A stretch of DNA of 55,045 nucleotides. Source: RGEC01 sp964475595 (lineage in GTDB: Bacteria > Bacteroidota > Bacteroidia > NS11-12g > UBA955). The notes beneath the pieces are model-generated. The model had not been told where the DNA came from. It saw only the letters and a program-made list of their open reading frames with translations, and ran no database searches. The stretch's first letter is position 1. Each line of letters opens with the position of its first letter. This document shows positions 1 to 9,871 of the stretch, piece by piece. The position numbers were made by a program, and so were the translations under genes. The DNA is taken from assembly GCA_964475595.1 (NCBI GenBank), contig CAYYXG010000019.1:1-55045 (forward strand), in the 5' to 3' direction.

Positions 1-1919
1 TAACCAAATCCGGCAGTGGCACCGAAATTTTAACCGGTGCTAACACCTACACCGGAACTACAACCATCAGTGGAGGCACCCTGCAACTAAACTACAGCAG
101 CGGAAACACCATTCCGTCAACCAATAACGTTGTAATTAATGGTGGAATATTAAAAATAAGTCAAAACCAAACCCTCAACGAGGTAACGGTCAGCTCCGGA
201 GAACTCATTATTGACGCAGGGGTAACATTAACCATTAATGGAACATTCACCGGTGGAGGCACCATCACCAACAATGGAACCATCGTGCTGAATACTGCCT
301 CTTTTCCCGGTAGCAGCAGCACCATCAGCTCTATGAATAATCTTACCATTGATAGAGGATTGAATGCTCCCATCATTTTAAATAAATCCATAGAAGTAAC
401 AGGCACCTTATCCTTGCTAAGCGGAACTTTGGATATCAGCGATAAAACGCTCACCATAAACACCTCTACCATCACGCTCGGAACAGGTGATTTAGATGCA
501 GACATGGGAAGCATTATTTTCACCAATAGCAGTCCCATTACCATTCCAAACCAAACGTTCTTAAATAACAACCTATTAAACTTAACTGTAAACGGGGCCG
601 GTGTTACTACCCAGCAAAGTCTCAATATTACCGGAGATTTAACCCTGACTGCAGGCACATTGGATATTGGCGGAACAACCTTAAACTATTCAGGTAGCTC
701 CATAAGCAGAACATCCGGCGAAATCGATGCAGATGCAGGAAATCTGGAATTTGCCAATACTACAGCCCTAACCATTCCGGCCTCCAGCATTAAATCAGGA
801 CTTATAAAAGACCTCACCTTAAATGGAAGTGGTGGGGTCACCATTTCTCAGAACACAACCATTAGCAGCAGCATTGCCATGAGTAATGGAGTATTTTCTA
901 TTGGCAATAACACCCTTACGCTTGATGGTACTATTTCCGGAACCCCGGGAAACAGCTGCTATATCGCAACCAATGGCACAGGTACCCTTAAAAAGAAATT
1001 CACCGGTACAGGATTATTCTCTTTCCCAATTGGTGACGGAGCTTACGCTCCCATTTCATTGGACTTTAGCAGCGGCACCTTCAATTCCGCCTATGTTTCG
1101 GTACGAACCGACAATACCAAACATGGCAGCAATATCTCCAACACCCACTATATAAACAGACATTGGGTTGTAAATCAAACAGGCATTACCGGTTTTAACT
1201 GTCAAGTCGTTTGCAACTATACCAATGGGGATATACCACCCGGTGCATCTGAAGCCAATATCTATTGCGGTAAATTCAATGGTTCTATCTGGACTTTAGG
1301 AAACCTGGCAGATGCAGCAAACAATACCCTCACGTTCAGCAATAACACATCCTTCAGCGACTTTACCGGGGGTGAACTCTCCGCAATGCCTGTGAGCTGG
1401 CTGTTTTTTAACTGTAAACCCGATAAAAACCATATCAACCTGAACTGGGGTGTCTCTGAGGAACCGGCAACAGGGATATATACCATTGAAAGATCGATTG
1501 ATGGACGCAATTGGGAGGCCATAGGAACCAAAACTCCCTCTAGCCAATCATTCACTACCACTAGCTATCATTTCACCGATTTAAAGCCTGCTCTACAAGC
1601 TTATTACCGTATTAAACACACAGAAAACATCCAAGATATACAATATACTGAGTTGTGCTTTGCGCAGTTAAAACCGGAAGAAAAACCCATCATTAAGCGG
1701 GATGTCATCAATAACCAAATAATTGTCTCACTGCCCAACCTTTCAGAAAATACCGCTACGATCAGTTTGTATGACCTTTGCGGAAAAAAATTAAAATCTA
1801 TACTTGCAGCGAGCACCCACGGTCACATAAATACTACAGACTTACCTCCAGGTATCTATGAATTAACCATAGAACACCCCGGATACAGGCATGCAGAAAA
1901 GATACTTATTGTAAATTAA
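1..1919 (+). CDS. T9SS-exported repeat adhesin, 3' part
   Basis: The reading frame is open from base 3 and enters the window from upstream, so the 5' end is missing; the GTG at 285 is internal. About 638 residues are visible. The first 30 match the autotransporter-associated beta-strand (PATR) repeat pattern (SGSGTEILTGANTYTGTTT, then ISGGTLQL). Irregular Thr/Asn/Gly-rich repeats follow, with recurring phrases such as LTLTAGTLDIGG and ITIPNQT, as expected for a beta-helix. Near the C-terminus there is a PVSWLFF module followed by an IERSIDGRNW segment, and the last 80 residues look like a type A T9SS sorting domain (LYDLCGKKL, LPPGIYELTI). I infer a secreted or surface-anchored adhesin. Its C-terminal modules resemble those of the protein at 50364-54011. 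Its stop shares the palindromic TTAA with the stop of rlmB on the other strand. Confidence 0.85.
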   Translation, partial: TKSGSGTEILTGANTYTGTTTISGGTLQLNYSSGNTIPSTNNVVINGGILKISQNQTLNEVTVSSGELIIDAGVTLTINGTFTGGGTITNNGTIVLNTASFPGSSSTISSMNNLTIDRGLNAPIILNKSIEVTGTLSLLSGTLDISDKTLTINTSTITLGTGDLDADMGSIIFTNSSPITIPNQTFLNNNLLNLTVNGAGVTTQQSLNITGDLTLTAGTLDIGGTTLNYSGSSISRTSGEIDADAGNLEFANTTALTIPASSIKSGLIKDLTLNGSGGVTISQNTTISSSIAMSNGVFSIGNNTLTLDGTISGTPGNSCYIATNGTGTLKKKFTGTGLFSFPIGDGAYAPISLDFSSGTFNSAYVSVRTDNTKHGSNISNTHYINRHWVVNQTGITGFNCQVVCNYTNGDIPPGASEANIYCGKFNGSIWTLGNLADAANNTLTFSNNTSFSDFTGGELSAMPVSWLFFNCKPDKNHINLNWGVSEEPATGIYTIERSIDGRNWEAIGTKTPSSQSFTTTSYHFTDLKPALQAYYRIKHTENIQDIQYTELCFAQLKPEEKPIIKRDVINNQIIVSLPNLSENTATISLYDLCGKKLKSILAASTHGHINTTDLPPGIYELTIEHPGYRHAEKILIVN

Positions 1920-2662
1920 ACAGGAAGTCCTCGCTGACGCACTACCTCGTAAAGCGCAATACCCGCTGCCACTGAAACGTTCAGGGAACCCACCCCATCC
2001 CTGAGCATGGGAATTTTGAACAACACATCGCACAGTTTCCGGGTATCGGTACTCAGCCCTTTTTCCTCATCGCCCATAATTACTGCCAGTGGACCCGTTA
2101 GGTTCGCTTCAGATAGCATGGTGGTGGTTTTCTCCGTGGCACCGGCCAGCATCAGGCCACTATTTTTGATGAGCTTCAACCCATGGTATAAACTCTGAAC
2201 CCTGCAGATGGGCAAATGCATGAGCGCACCGGCCGATGTTTTAACCGCATCGGCATTGATGGCGGCACCACCCTTTTCCGGCACCACAATGCCATGAGCA
2301 CCTGCACAGTAAGCTGAGCGGGCAATGGCACCGAAATTACGCACATCGGTAACGCCGTCCAAGACAATCAAAAATGGATCCTCCCCTTTCTCAAAAGCAC
2401 CCGCCACCACTTCGTCAATAGTAGCAAAATCAACCGCTGACAGTGCGGCAATAATTCCCTGGTGGTTGCCATTTACCATTCGATTTAGCCGCTCCGCAGG
2501 CACTTGTTTCCACAATATCCTCTGGTCGCGCAGCAGGCCTAAAACCGTCCTCAAGGCTGGACTTACCGTACCCTCTTGTACCCATACCTTATCAATGGTT
2601 TGTCCGGAAAGAATGGCTTCCTCCACCGGATGTATCCCGTATATAAAATTTCCTTTCTTCAT
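1916..2662 (-). CDS. rlmB: 23S rRNA (guanosine-2'-O-)-methyltransferase RlmB, SpoU/TrmH family
   Basis: 248 residues, the usual length for RlmB. The N-terminal substrate-binding domain starts with the typical YGIHPVEEAI, and the C-terminal SpoU domain shows the trefoil-knot motifs: VLDGVTDVRNFGAIARSA (motif 1), VIMGDEEKGLS (motif 2) and IPMLRDGVGSLNVSVAAGIA (motif 3). The family 2'-O-methylates a guanosine of 23S rRNA (G2251 in E. coli) using SAM. An intrinsic terminator lies only 17 bases upstream of the ATG, so rlmB either has a promoter squeezed into that spacer or relies on read-through from the DUF2723 gene. Other TrmH-like methylases share this fold, so the exact target base is inferred. 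Confidence 0.93.
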   Translation of the reverse strand: MKKGNFIYGIHPVEEAILSGQTIDKVWVQEGTVSPALRTVLGLLRDQRILWKQVPAERLNRMVNGNHQGIIAALSAVDFATIDEVVAGAFEKGEDPFLIVLDGVTDVRNFGAIARSAYCAGAHGIVVPEKGGAAINADAVKTSAGALMHLPICRVQSLYHGLKLIKNSGLMLAGATEKTTTMLSEANLTGPLAVIMGDEEKGLSTDTRKLCDVLFKIPMLRDGVGSLNVSVAAGIALYEVVRQRGLPV

Positions 2663-2673
2663 GATTAATCCAT

Positions 2674-2699
2674 AAAAAACCCCGCCAAAGCGGGGCTTT
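2674..2699 (-). terminator. Intrinsic terminator after the DUF2723 gene
   Basis: A perfect 6-bp GC-rich stem, CCCCGC (2680-2685) and GCGGGG (2690-2695), with a CAAA loop. Read on the minus strand it is followed by a run of six T. It lies between the stop of the DUF2723 gene (2711) and the start of rlmB (2662). Confidence 0.88.
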
Positions 2700-2710
2700 C
2701 ATATTTACAA

Positions 2711-5700
2711 TTACTGGGCTATGCTTTGCAGCATACTTTTATACTTAGATTCCAGGTCTTTCATACCCTGCTGCCCTGCAAATAACATGGCTTGCTGAAT
2801 TAAATACTGACTGTTTCCAATTTCGCGCTGTGCCCATACTTCATCGTCCCATTTGCTAAAATATTTGGCAAATTGTACGCATTCTTCCATCGCCCTATTC
2901 AGCACTTTTTTACCTTCCTGTAAATCACCCAGATAAATAAGGGTGATACCCATCTCCGTTTTAATATCACGGCGCATAGGACACACCTTTTCCGGCATCT
3001 CTTTCAGCATTTTGTGAATTACCTCAATTCCTCGCTTGCGATACACCTCTACGCTGTCACCCATTACCTTTTCAAAGGTGGCTACGTCCTTATATCCCGG
3101 AGGTGGGGTGGTAATCCTGATGCTATCTTTGGCCTTCATGTATCCTCTGAAGTTATCTATTTCCGCATAATAATACTTAGCCAGTATCAGAGCCATCTGT
3201 TGTAAATCACCGGGTACGTAGGCCGCTTTGTCATCCAAATAAAAGTTCTTTTTCTCTTTCATGCCATAGTAGCCGTACTTATGCACCAGATTTAGATAGG
3301 TTTGGTAATCATTGATTCTGCGTGGCTGTCCGCCATCAGCACCGCCGTTTATGGGAACAAACTTGTAGACCAGTCCTTCCAGCTGCAGAAAACTGTTTAG
3401 GCCATTGAAATCATAACCACTTACAGACGTGAAATAAATGGGCCTTTTCCAACCCTGTGCAGCGTTTGTAGCAATTAAGTCATAAACCACTATATCGCCT
3501 TTGGTGATGTAATTTCCACCAATATTGAATTTCAACGTATCGGTAATCAGACCCTGATCCTTCGGACTCACCACTCCGGCTTTAATTACGGCCTCTCTGT
3601 CAATGGGCAGGTATGTTGCGAAACCATTTAATTTCACACTTTCAGAGGCTTCATTGCGATTGGCTTTCAACAGCTCGTCAATTAAAACCCTCAAAGACTT
3701 GGGACGAGCGCTGCTGCGATCAATCTCAACTCCATATTCAAAGCTGCCAGTTTGCAAATCACGCTTGGTTACCGTTAAGGGGAGTGGTTCAGAGTCATAC
3801 ACTTTATCCAAAAGCACAGAACTATACCATTCTGTTGGCAATAAACTTTGGTTGATGATACGAACATCGGTTCTTATACCTTCCACATTCTGCGCATACC
3901 AGAGCGGATAGGTGTCATTATCCCCATTACAGAATAGAATGGCATTGGGTTCCAGCTGATTGAGGAAGTTTTTCGCCATATCAATGCCGATGTAACGGCC
4001 ACTGCGGTCGTGATCATCCCAGTTTTGGTAAGCCATATTAACAGGCACCAGAATGGTACAAGCTGCAGCTGAAATTGCCACTGCTGTTTTTCCCAGTCTC
4101 TTGGTCAGTATATCTGCCACTGCAATAACGCCCAGACCCACCCATATACAGAAAGTCTGGAACGATCCCACCAGTGAATAGTCACGTTCACGGGGCTCGT
4201 AAGGCGGCTGATTCATGTACACATTGATGAGCACACCGGTGAAAAGGAATAAGGTCATCACCAGCCAAAAGTCTTTACGCCTTGCACTGTAATGGGCCAA
4301 CAAACCCAGTATGCCCAATAAGAGCGGCAGGAAATAATAGGCGTTACGGCCTTTTTGATCTTTGTAATAATCAGGTAAACCCTTTTGTGGGCCCACTACC
4401 AATCTGTCTACCGGACCAATTCCTGAAAACCAGTTTCCGTCAAATCGGGTGTTGCCGGTTACTGCCTGCTGATCATTAAAACGACCTACAAAATTCCACA
4501 TGAAATAGCGGATGTACATGTGGCCAATCTGGTATTTAAAGAAAAACTGCAGGTTGTTTTTCATGGTAGGAATTTCATATTCCAGATACTGCAATTCCTG
4601 TTGTTCTTGGGGCGTAAGTTTGCCTTTGCTTCTCAATTCTTCAATGCTGGACTGCACATCGCCCATGCCACCCCACTCGCGATAACCTTTGGCATCGGCG
4701 GGCTTATTGCTTTTGCCCATGCGAGGAAATAAGGTTGAAAATTCATCGTCATAGATGGGCTCATAATTTTCACCGCCCTCTTCATATTTTTTCTCCCCTT
4801 TGAAATACTTCTTATGGGTAGTTTCATAATCCACCTGTGGAGCATTGAAAAATGGTCCTTTTAAAAGCGGACGATCACCGTACTGCTCACGGGTAATGTA
4901 ACCATAGAACTTGTAAGGATCTTCCGGATTGTTCATATCGATGGCGGTATTGGCCATAGAACGAATGATTACCATGGCGTATGAGGAGTAGCCCACGATA
5001 ATAAAGGTAATGCTCAACAGCAGGGTATTCCAGTTTTTAAAACCTTGCTTGTGTGTGTACCACAATAAAACACCCAATACCAGGAAAATGGCAAACACAG
5101 AGAAAATAGCGCCACTGTAGAAAGGCAAGCCAAAATCATTGACAAACAGCTTGTCGGTGCGGCTAATCAGCCATGGAATGCCGGGATAAATAATTTTCAT
5201 CACAAAACCCAACGCCAGTATGGCAGCGCCGAATGCCAGCAATACCCCTTGGGTATTGGTTTTATGCCGACGGAAATAGTAGGCCAGACAAACTGCAGGA
5301 ATTACCAGCAGGTTCAGCATGTGCGTACCCAGGGCAAGACCGGTTATGAAACCGATGAATACCAGCCAACGGTCGGCATTGGGTTTGTCTGCCTGCCTGT
5401 CCCACCGCAAGATGGCCCAGAAGGTAAGTGCGGTAAAGAAAGAACTCAGGGCATATACTTCCGCTTCCACGGCGCTGAACCAGAAGCTGTCTATGAACGT
5501 ATTGGTAAGGGCGGCTACAATGCCGGAAGCGATGATTAACAAGTTGCGATTTTCCCGTTCTGCAGATACAATTCTGTCGGCAAAATGGGTGGTAATCCAG
5601 AAAGTGAACATTACACAACCCGCACTGGATACTGCCGAGAGCATATTCACCCAGAAACCTACTTTTTCCGGAGAATCAGCCAGCAGTGAGAACAACCGAC

Positions 5701-5881
5701 CAATCATGAGGAAGAATGGAGCCCCCGGAGGATGCACAACCTGCAAACGGTATGCTGCACTGATAAATTCACCGCAGTCCCAAAGACTGACAGACGGTTC
5801 CAGTGTGAGCGTATACACTACCAGCGCGATGGCAAACATGGCCCATCCGCCAATTAGATTCATCAATTTAAAGTTCTTCAT
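2711..5881 (-). CDS. DUF2723 multi-pass membrane protein, putative protein O-glycosyltransferase (TMEM260-like)
   Basis: 1056 residues. The N-terminus carries the DUF2723 signature: a first membrane helix followed by LEPSVSLWDCGEFISAAY and then VVHPPGAPFF. About 11-12 hydrophobic segments fill roughly residues 10-310 and 510-640, and the C-terminal 400 residues are soluble. The DUF2723 family is widespread in Bacteroidota and related to eukaryotic TMEM260, a protein O-mannosyltransferase; like GT-C enzymes it has an acidic motif in the first external loop (here WDCGE). I infer an inner-membrane glycosyltransferase using a lipid-linked sugar, possibly for the general O-glycosylation of exported proteins; this is not shown by the sequence. 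It follows gltX by 55 bases and ends at a strong terminator. Confidence 0.85.
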   Translation of the reverse strand: MKNFKLMNLIGGWAMFAIALVVYTLTLEPSVSLWDCGEFISAAYRLQVVHPPGAPFFLMIGRLFSLLADSPEKVGFWVNMLSAVSSAGCVMFTFWITTHFADRIVSAERENRNLLIIASGIVAALTNTFIDSFWFSAVEAEVYALSSFFTALTFWAILRWDRQADKPNADRWLVFIGFITGLALGTHMLNLLVIPAVCLAYYFRRHKTNTQGVLLAFGAAILALGFVMKIIYPGIPWLISRTDKLFVNDFGLPFYSGAIFSVFAIFLVLGVLLWYTHKQGFKNWNTLLLSITFIIVGYSSYAMVIIRSMANTAIDMNNPEDPYKFYGYITREQYGDRPLLKGPFFNAPQVDYETTHKKYFKGEKKYEEGGENYEPIYDDEFSTLFPRMGKSNKPADAKGYREWGGMGDVQSSIEELRSKGKLTPQEQQELQYLEYEIPTMKNNLQFFFKYQIGHMYIRYFMWNFVGRFNDQQAVTGNTRFDGNWFSGIGPVDRLVVGPQKGLPDYYKDQKGRNAYYFLPLLLGILGLLAHYSARRKDFWLVMTLFLFTGVLINVYMNQPPYEPRERDYSLVGSFQTFCIWVGLGVIAVADILTKRLGKTAVAISAAACTILVPVNMAYQNWDDHDRSGRYIGIDMAKNFLNQLEPNAILFCNGDNDTYPLWYAQNVEGIRTDVRIINQSLLPTEWYSSVLLDKVYDSEPLPLTVTKRDLQTGSFEYGVEIDRSSARPKSLRVLIDELLKANRNEASESVKLNGFATYLPIDREAVIKAGVVSPKDQGLITDTLKFNIGGNYITKGDIVVYDLIATNAAQGWKRPIYFTSVSGYDFNGLNSFLQLEGLVYKFVPINGGADGGQPRRINDYQTYLNLVHKYGYYGMKEKKNFYLDDKAAYVPGDLQQMALILAKYYYAEIDNFRGYMKAKDSIRITTPPPGYKDVATFEKVMGDSVEVYRKRGIEVIHKMLKEMPEKVCPMRRDIKTEMGITLIYLGDLQEGKKVLNRAMEECVQFAKYFSKWDDEVWAQREIGNSQYLIQQAMLFAGQQGMKDLESKYKSMLQSIAQ

Positions 5882-5936
5882 TATCGTATATGGTTTCGAA
5901 AAGAGATATTTGGCGAAATTAACAGATTACGGGTGC

Positions 5937-7469
5937 TTATGAAAATGAAATTTTTTTAACAGCAAATTCCAAACGTTCCAGAATGAAATCCCGCCCGATT
6001 AAAGCAATCATTTCCCAGATCGGCGCACCTGCTCCTTTACCGCTCACAGCAAGCCTCAGCGGCTGTAGAAGCTCTCCTGTTTTTACACCGGACTTCTCAC
6101 AGTAGTTTTTGAATGCATTTTCATAATCTATGGCGGAAGCAGCATCGGAAAGACCGGTAAATATATTGCGAATACCCTCAATGTGAACGCCCGTCTCGGC
6201 CTTCCATTTTTTAGCTATAATATCTTGATCAAATTCCCCGGGTGCTTTAAAGAAATAATCTCCTTCTGTTACAATATCCTTGGCAAACTGCACCTTTTCC
6301 CTCATTAAATTCACTACTTGTTCCAGGTATTCATCGCATACATCATAGTTGGCTGCGCTCACCTGTGGCCTGATCATAGCAACTACTTCTGCAGCGGTTT
6401 TCTTTTGTAGATACTGCTGGTTGAACCAAAATGCTTTCTGAACATCAAATTTGGCTCCGCTCTTGCTCACTTTTTCCAGACTAAAAGCATCAATCAGCTC
6501 ATTCATTGAAAACAGCTCGCGGTTATCGCTGGGATGCCAGCCCAGCAATGCCAGCATATTGGCCACCGCATCGGAGAAATACCCACTTTCTCTGAATCCG
6601 CTGCTTACTTCACCGGTTTTGGGATCGGTCCATTGAAGCGGAAAAACAGGAAAACCAAGGCGGTCGCCATCACGTTTGCTGAGTTTTCCATTTCCTTCGG
6701 GTTTTAACAACAATGGCAAATGCGCAAACACGGGCATTACTTCTTCCCAGCCAAGGTAGCGATACAACATCACATGCAGCGGAGCACTGGGCAACCATTC
6801 CTCCCCACGAATTACATGGCTGATGCCCATTAAATAATCATCCACCACATTGGCCAGGTGATAGGTTGGCATTCCGTCGCTTTTCAACAAAACCTTATCA
6901 TCCAGCTGTGCGCTGTTTACAGTCACCCACCCGCGGATGCTATCATGAAAACGTATTTCTTCCTTTCGGGGAAGCTTAATTCTGATCACATAGGGTGCAC
7001 CGCTTTCTATTCTGGTTTTCACATCATCAGCAGGCAAAGTCAATGAATTTTTCATACTCATACGGCTGATGCTGTCATAAGCGGGCTGCATCTGGCTGGC
7101 TTCAAGTCGCTTCCGCATTTGTTCCAGATCTTCTTCCGTATCAAATGCATAGTAGGCATGCCCCCGCTCCACCAAATCGTATGCGTATTGCGCATACATT
7201 CCCTTACGCTCGCTTTGCCTGTAAGGCGCATGCGGTCCGCCATTTTCCGGGCCTTCGTCAATTTCAATCCCCACCCACTTCAATGCTTCAATGATGTAGG
7301 ATTCTGCACCGGGCACAAACCTGTTCTGGTCGGTGTCTTCAATTCTCAGAATCATGGTACCCTTGTGTTTTCGGGCAAAAAGGTAGTTGTACAATGCCGT
7401 GCGAACTCCACCGATGTGAAGAGGCCCGGTTGGACTGGGAGCGAAACGAACTCTAACGGGACGGGACAT
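5937..7469 (-). CDS. gltX: Glutamate--tRNA ligase
   Basis: 510 residues from ATG 7469. The frame stays open 28 codons further upstream, but those residues overlap the end of murQ and have no family character, while the chosen start gives the standard GluRS opening VRVRFAPSPTGPLHIGG. The class I HIGH motif appears as HIGG, and the KMSKS motif as KLSKR (in NGKLSKRDGDR). A TATTTTTG promoter element at 7478-7485 on the minus strand leaves only 8 bases before this ATG and supports the start. The enzyme charges tRNA-Glu in the cytoplasm. The C-terminal anticodon-binding region is complete, and the length is normal for the family. Confidence 0.96.
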   Translation of the reverse strand: MSRPVRVRFAPSPTGPLHIGGVRTALYNYLFARKHKGTMILRIEDTDQNRFVPGAESYIIEALKWVGIEIDEGPENGGPHAPYRQSERKGMYAQYAYDLVERGHAYYAFDTEEDLEQMRKRLEASQMQPAYDSISRMSMKNSLTLPADDVKTRIESGAPYVIRIKLPRKEEIRFHDSIRGWVTVNSAQLDDKVLLKSDGMPTYHLANVVDDYLMGISHVIRGEEWLPSAPLHVMLYRYLGWEEVMPVFAHLPLLLKPEGNGKLSKRDGDRLGFPVFPLQWTDPKTGEVSSGFRESGYFSDAVANMLALLGWHPSDNRELFSMNELIDAFSLEKVSKSGAKFDVQKAFWFNQQYLQKKTAAEVVAMIRPQVSAANYDVCDEYLEQVVNLMREKVQFAKDIVTEGDYFFKAPGEFDQDIIAKKWKAETGVHIEGIRNIFTGLSDAASAIDYENAFKNYCEKSGVKTGELLQPLRLAVSGKGAGAPIWEMIALIGRDFILERLEFAVKKISFS

Positions 7470-7477
7470 AAAAGGTG

Positions 7478-7485
7478 CAAAAATA
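7478..7485 (-). promoter_or_regulatory. Bacteroidota -7 element of gltX (TATTTTTG)
   Basis: Perfect match to TAnnTTTG on the minus strand, 8 bases before the gltX ATG. A TTTG lies 22 bases further upstream, inside the end of murQ. gltX can therefore be transcribed apart from murQ, with an extremely short leader. Confidence 0.6.
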
Positions 7486-7512
7486 ACAATTTCCGCCCGG
7501 ATTTGCCCAAAA

Positions 7513-8316
7513 TCAGGCGGTGGCAGCTTCCACGGCTTTACGCACGCTGCCATATTTGAGCAACAAATCTCGTGACGCGGCTTCGGAAAGTCCCGTGGAC
7601 TTCATCACCATTCGGGTTCCACGCTCTATGAGTTTATCATTGCTCAGTTGCATATCCACCATTTTATTGCCCACCACGCGACCCAGTCGTATCATAACGG
7701 AAGTAGTAATCATGTTCAATACCATCTTCGTAGCGGTGCCTGCTTTCATGCGGGTGCTTCCGGTAACAAACTCAGGTCCGGTCACAACCTCCACAGGCGC
7801 ATCGCTGGCCGCGGCAATGACAGAACCCGGATTACAAACGATACAACCGGTAGCAATACCTTTTTCGCGACATGCATTCAGGGCACCCAGCACGTAGGGT
7901 GTGCGACCGCTGGCGGAAATACCTACCACCACATCGTTCTCATTGACCGAATAAGCTTCCAGATCCTGAAAACCTTGAAGGGTATCATCTTCAGCAAACT
8001 CAACGGCTTTTCTGATGGCAGAATCCCCTCCGGCAATGATGCCAATTACCAGGCCATGTTCCACACCATAGGTAGGTGGGCACTCACTCGCATCTACTAT
8101 GCCCAATCGGCCACTGGTTCCGGCCCCCAGATAAAATAATCGGCCACCCCTGCACATGCGGTCGTAAACCAATTCGCAGAGTGCCTCAACTTGATGCAGC
8201 TTCTCCTTCACAGAAATTGCCACCCCTAAATCTTCTGTATTGATTCCTTTCAGCAATTCTCCAAAAGGGAGGGAATGCAGGTCCTGATGGTTTGAATCCT
8301 GCTCGGTGATGTTCAT
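7513..8316 (-). CDS. murQ: N-acetylmuramic acid 6-phosphate etherase
   Basis: 267 residues with a SIS (sugar isomerase) fold. The hallmark segments of MurQ are present: LGAGTSGRLGIVDASECPPT, then GDSAIRKAVEFAED containing the catalytic Glu region, and GSTRMKAGTATKMVLNM. The enzyme removes the D-lactyl ether from MurNAc-6-phosphate to give GlcNAc-6-phosphate in peptidoglycan recycling. It is somewhat shorter than the roughly 300-residue proteobacterial enzymes because the C-terminal helical domain is reduced. It overlaps the upstream GH3-family gene by 4 bases (ATGA), so the two are translationally coupled. The GlcNAc/BadF-type kinase at 33077 is far away and belongs to another operon. Confidence 0.95.
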   Translation of the reverse strand: MNITEQDSNHQDLHSLPFGELLKGINTEDLGVAISVKEKLHQVEALCELVYDRMCRGGRLFYLGAGTSGRLGIVDASECPPTYGVEHGLVIGIIAGGDSAIRKAVEFAEDDTLQGFQDLEAYSVNENDVVVGISASGRTPYVLGALNACREKGIATGCIVCNPGSVIAAASDAPVEVVTGPEFVTGSTRMKAGTATKMVLNMITTSVMIRLGRVVGNKMVDMQLSNDKLIERGTRMVMKSTGLSEAASRDLLLKYGSVRKAVEAATA

Positions 8317-9863
8317 GATGCTGGCTGGTTTATATACGAATTCACGTGCTCAACCCACAGCGGATAAAGATTATCTGACAAAACCCGCGGAAACTTGCTT
8401 TGACCACCTAATTTGAGGTGCTTATCCAAAAAAGTAAGAAAAACTTCTTCCGGTAAAATATGCATATACATGCCGGTTAACACATGGTTGCGTTCAGTGT
8501 GGTAATCGTCATTCAGCTCACGGAGGTGTTGGTCTAATCTATCTTTAATTGCCTCTGCATTCAGCTCGGAATTGTGATTGGAAACATACCAATGGTGGGC
8601 AAACTGGCTTCCCTCCTTAACCCCTTTTACGGTAAATTCAGTAAAATCCGTCTGAAAATCTGCAGCGGTCCTTCTAAGTCCTTCTATCATGTTGTCTACG
8701 CTCAGGTGTTCTCCGGTAATACTGAGAAACTGCTTGGTTCTTCCGGTTATTTTAATTTCACATGTTTCCGGATTGGTAAACCGGATGGTATCTCCAATCA
8801 TGTAGCGCCAGGCACCGGCTGGCGTGGTTAAAATGATGGCATAATCCGTATCTGCAACTACATCCTCTAGCCCTATGGCTGTGGCTGTTGGCTTTAGGTT
8901 ACTGTCAGCATCAAAGTTATCTTCGTTGAATGCCACAAACTCAAAATAGGTATTATTGCGAAACACCAGGCGCATGCCACTTGCATCGGGCTTAGTCTGA
9001 TTAGCCACATAAGCTTCGCTTGCCAGATAGGATTCCATGTAAATAATCGGCCTTCCCATCATTGCATCCAATGACTGACGATAGGGTGCCAGTGCCACAG
9101 CTCCCCAGCAATAAATGCTCAGGTTGGGCCATATTTCGTGAATGTTATTTACCTGATAACGTTTGATGATACGCTCAATCAACAGTCTCATCCAAGACGG
9201 TGCTCCTGCCAGCATTACTATATCCCACTGGGGTGCCTCCTCTACAATCCGGTTTACTTTTTCCTCCCAGTCTTTGATAGCGGTAATTTCCGGACCCGGG
9301 CGGCTGAAACGCTCAAACCAGTTGGGAATATTGGCCGTGGTAATTCCACTCAAATCACCGCTGTAGCTGACTCCATTATAATTAAGGTCTGTACATCCGC
9401 CGAGCATCAGGTAATCTTTGGTCAGGAAATCTTTGGGAATATCCGTTAACGCCACGGCAAGTAATTGCCTGCGCGATGCCCTGATCATGGCTTTTAGCTG
9501 GTCATTGGTAACAGGTATGTATTTACTGGCCCCTTCTGTAGTTCCTGAACTCAAAGCAAAATGAGTGCATATTCCCGGCCAGGTAATGTTCGATTCTCCA
9601 TTATATTGCCTGAGCCACAATTCGTGCATCTGGCTATACGTTACCAGAGGCACTCGTTTACGATATTCCTCCACCGGGTTTTTAGAAATCAAAATATCGT
9701 CAAAGCCGTACTTTTGGCCATATTCAGTATCTCTGGCCATGTACAACATCTTTTTTAGGGTGGTTTCCTGCCATTTAATCGCTTTTGAGCGCGTAAAATT
9801 GAAGATGTCTGTAATTTTCCGGCCCCGAATCATCAATTGCGATAAGAAATCACGTCCGTTCAT
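8313..9863 (-). CDS. GH3 auxin-responsive promoter family protein (acyl-adenylate-forming fold)
   Basis: 516 residues, full length for the GH3 superfamily, which in plants conjugates amino acids to acyl hormones through acyl adenylates. The ATP-binding motif SSGTTEGASKYIPV is present near residue 105, along with YMESYLASEA (adenylate-binding region), YRYMIGDTIRF-like sequence in the middle, and a C-terminal cap domain. Bacterial homologues are common in Bacteroidota but their substrate is unknown; I do not assign one. The gene starts the run GH3-murQ. A perfect TATTTTTG element lies 8 bases before the ATG, facing away from the plus-strand gene at 9942. Confidence 0.85.
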   Translation of the reverse strand: MNGRDFLSQLMIRGRKITDIFNFTRSKAIKWQETTLKKMLYMARDTEYGQKYGFDDILISKNPVEEYRKRVPLVTYSQMHELWLRQYNGESNITWPGICTHFALSSGTTEGASKYIPVTNDQLKAMIRASRRQLLAVALTDIPKDFLTKDYLMLGGCTDLNYNGVSYSGDLSGITTANIPNWFERFSRPGPEITAIKDWEEKVNRIVEEAPQWDIVMLAGAPSWMRLLIERIIKRYQVNNIHEIWPNLSIYCWGAVALAPYRQSLDAMMGRPIIYMESYLASEAYVANQTKPDASGMRLVFRNNTYFEFVAFNEDNFDADSNLKPTATAIGLEDVVADTDYAIILTTPAGAWRYMIGDTIRFTNPETCEIKITGRTKQFLSITGEHLSVDNMIEGLRRTAADFQTDFTEFTVKGVKEGSQFAHHWYVSNHNSELNAEAIKDRLDQHLRELNDDYHTERNHVLTGMYMHILPEEVFLTFLDKHLKLGGQSKFPRVLSDNLYPLWVEHVNSYINQPAS

Positions 9864-9871
9864 TGCAGCGA

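Noticed and set aside
161..658. A 165-codon open frame opposite the first adhesin gene, and similar long antisense frames over infB, ftsH and the DUF2723 gene.
   Set aside because: They mirror the repetitive or biased codon use of the real genes and have no domain, promoter or neighbour support.
7470..7553. A 28-residue N-terminal extension of gltX.
   Set aside because: It overlaps the end of murQ, crosses a perfect promoter box, and the family start is at MSRPVRVRF.
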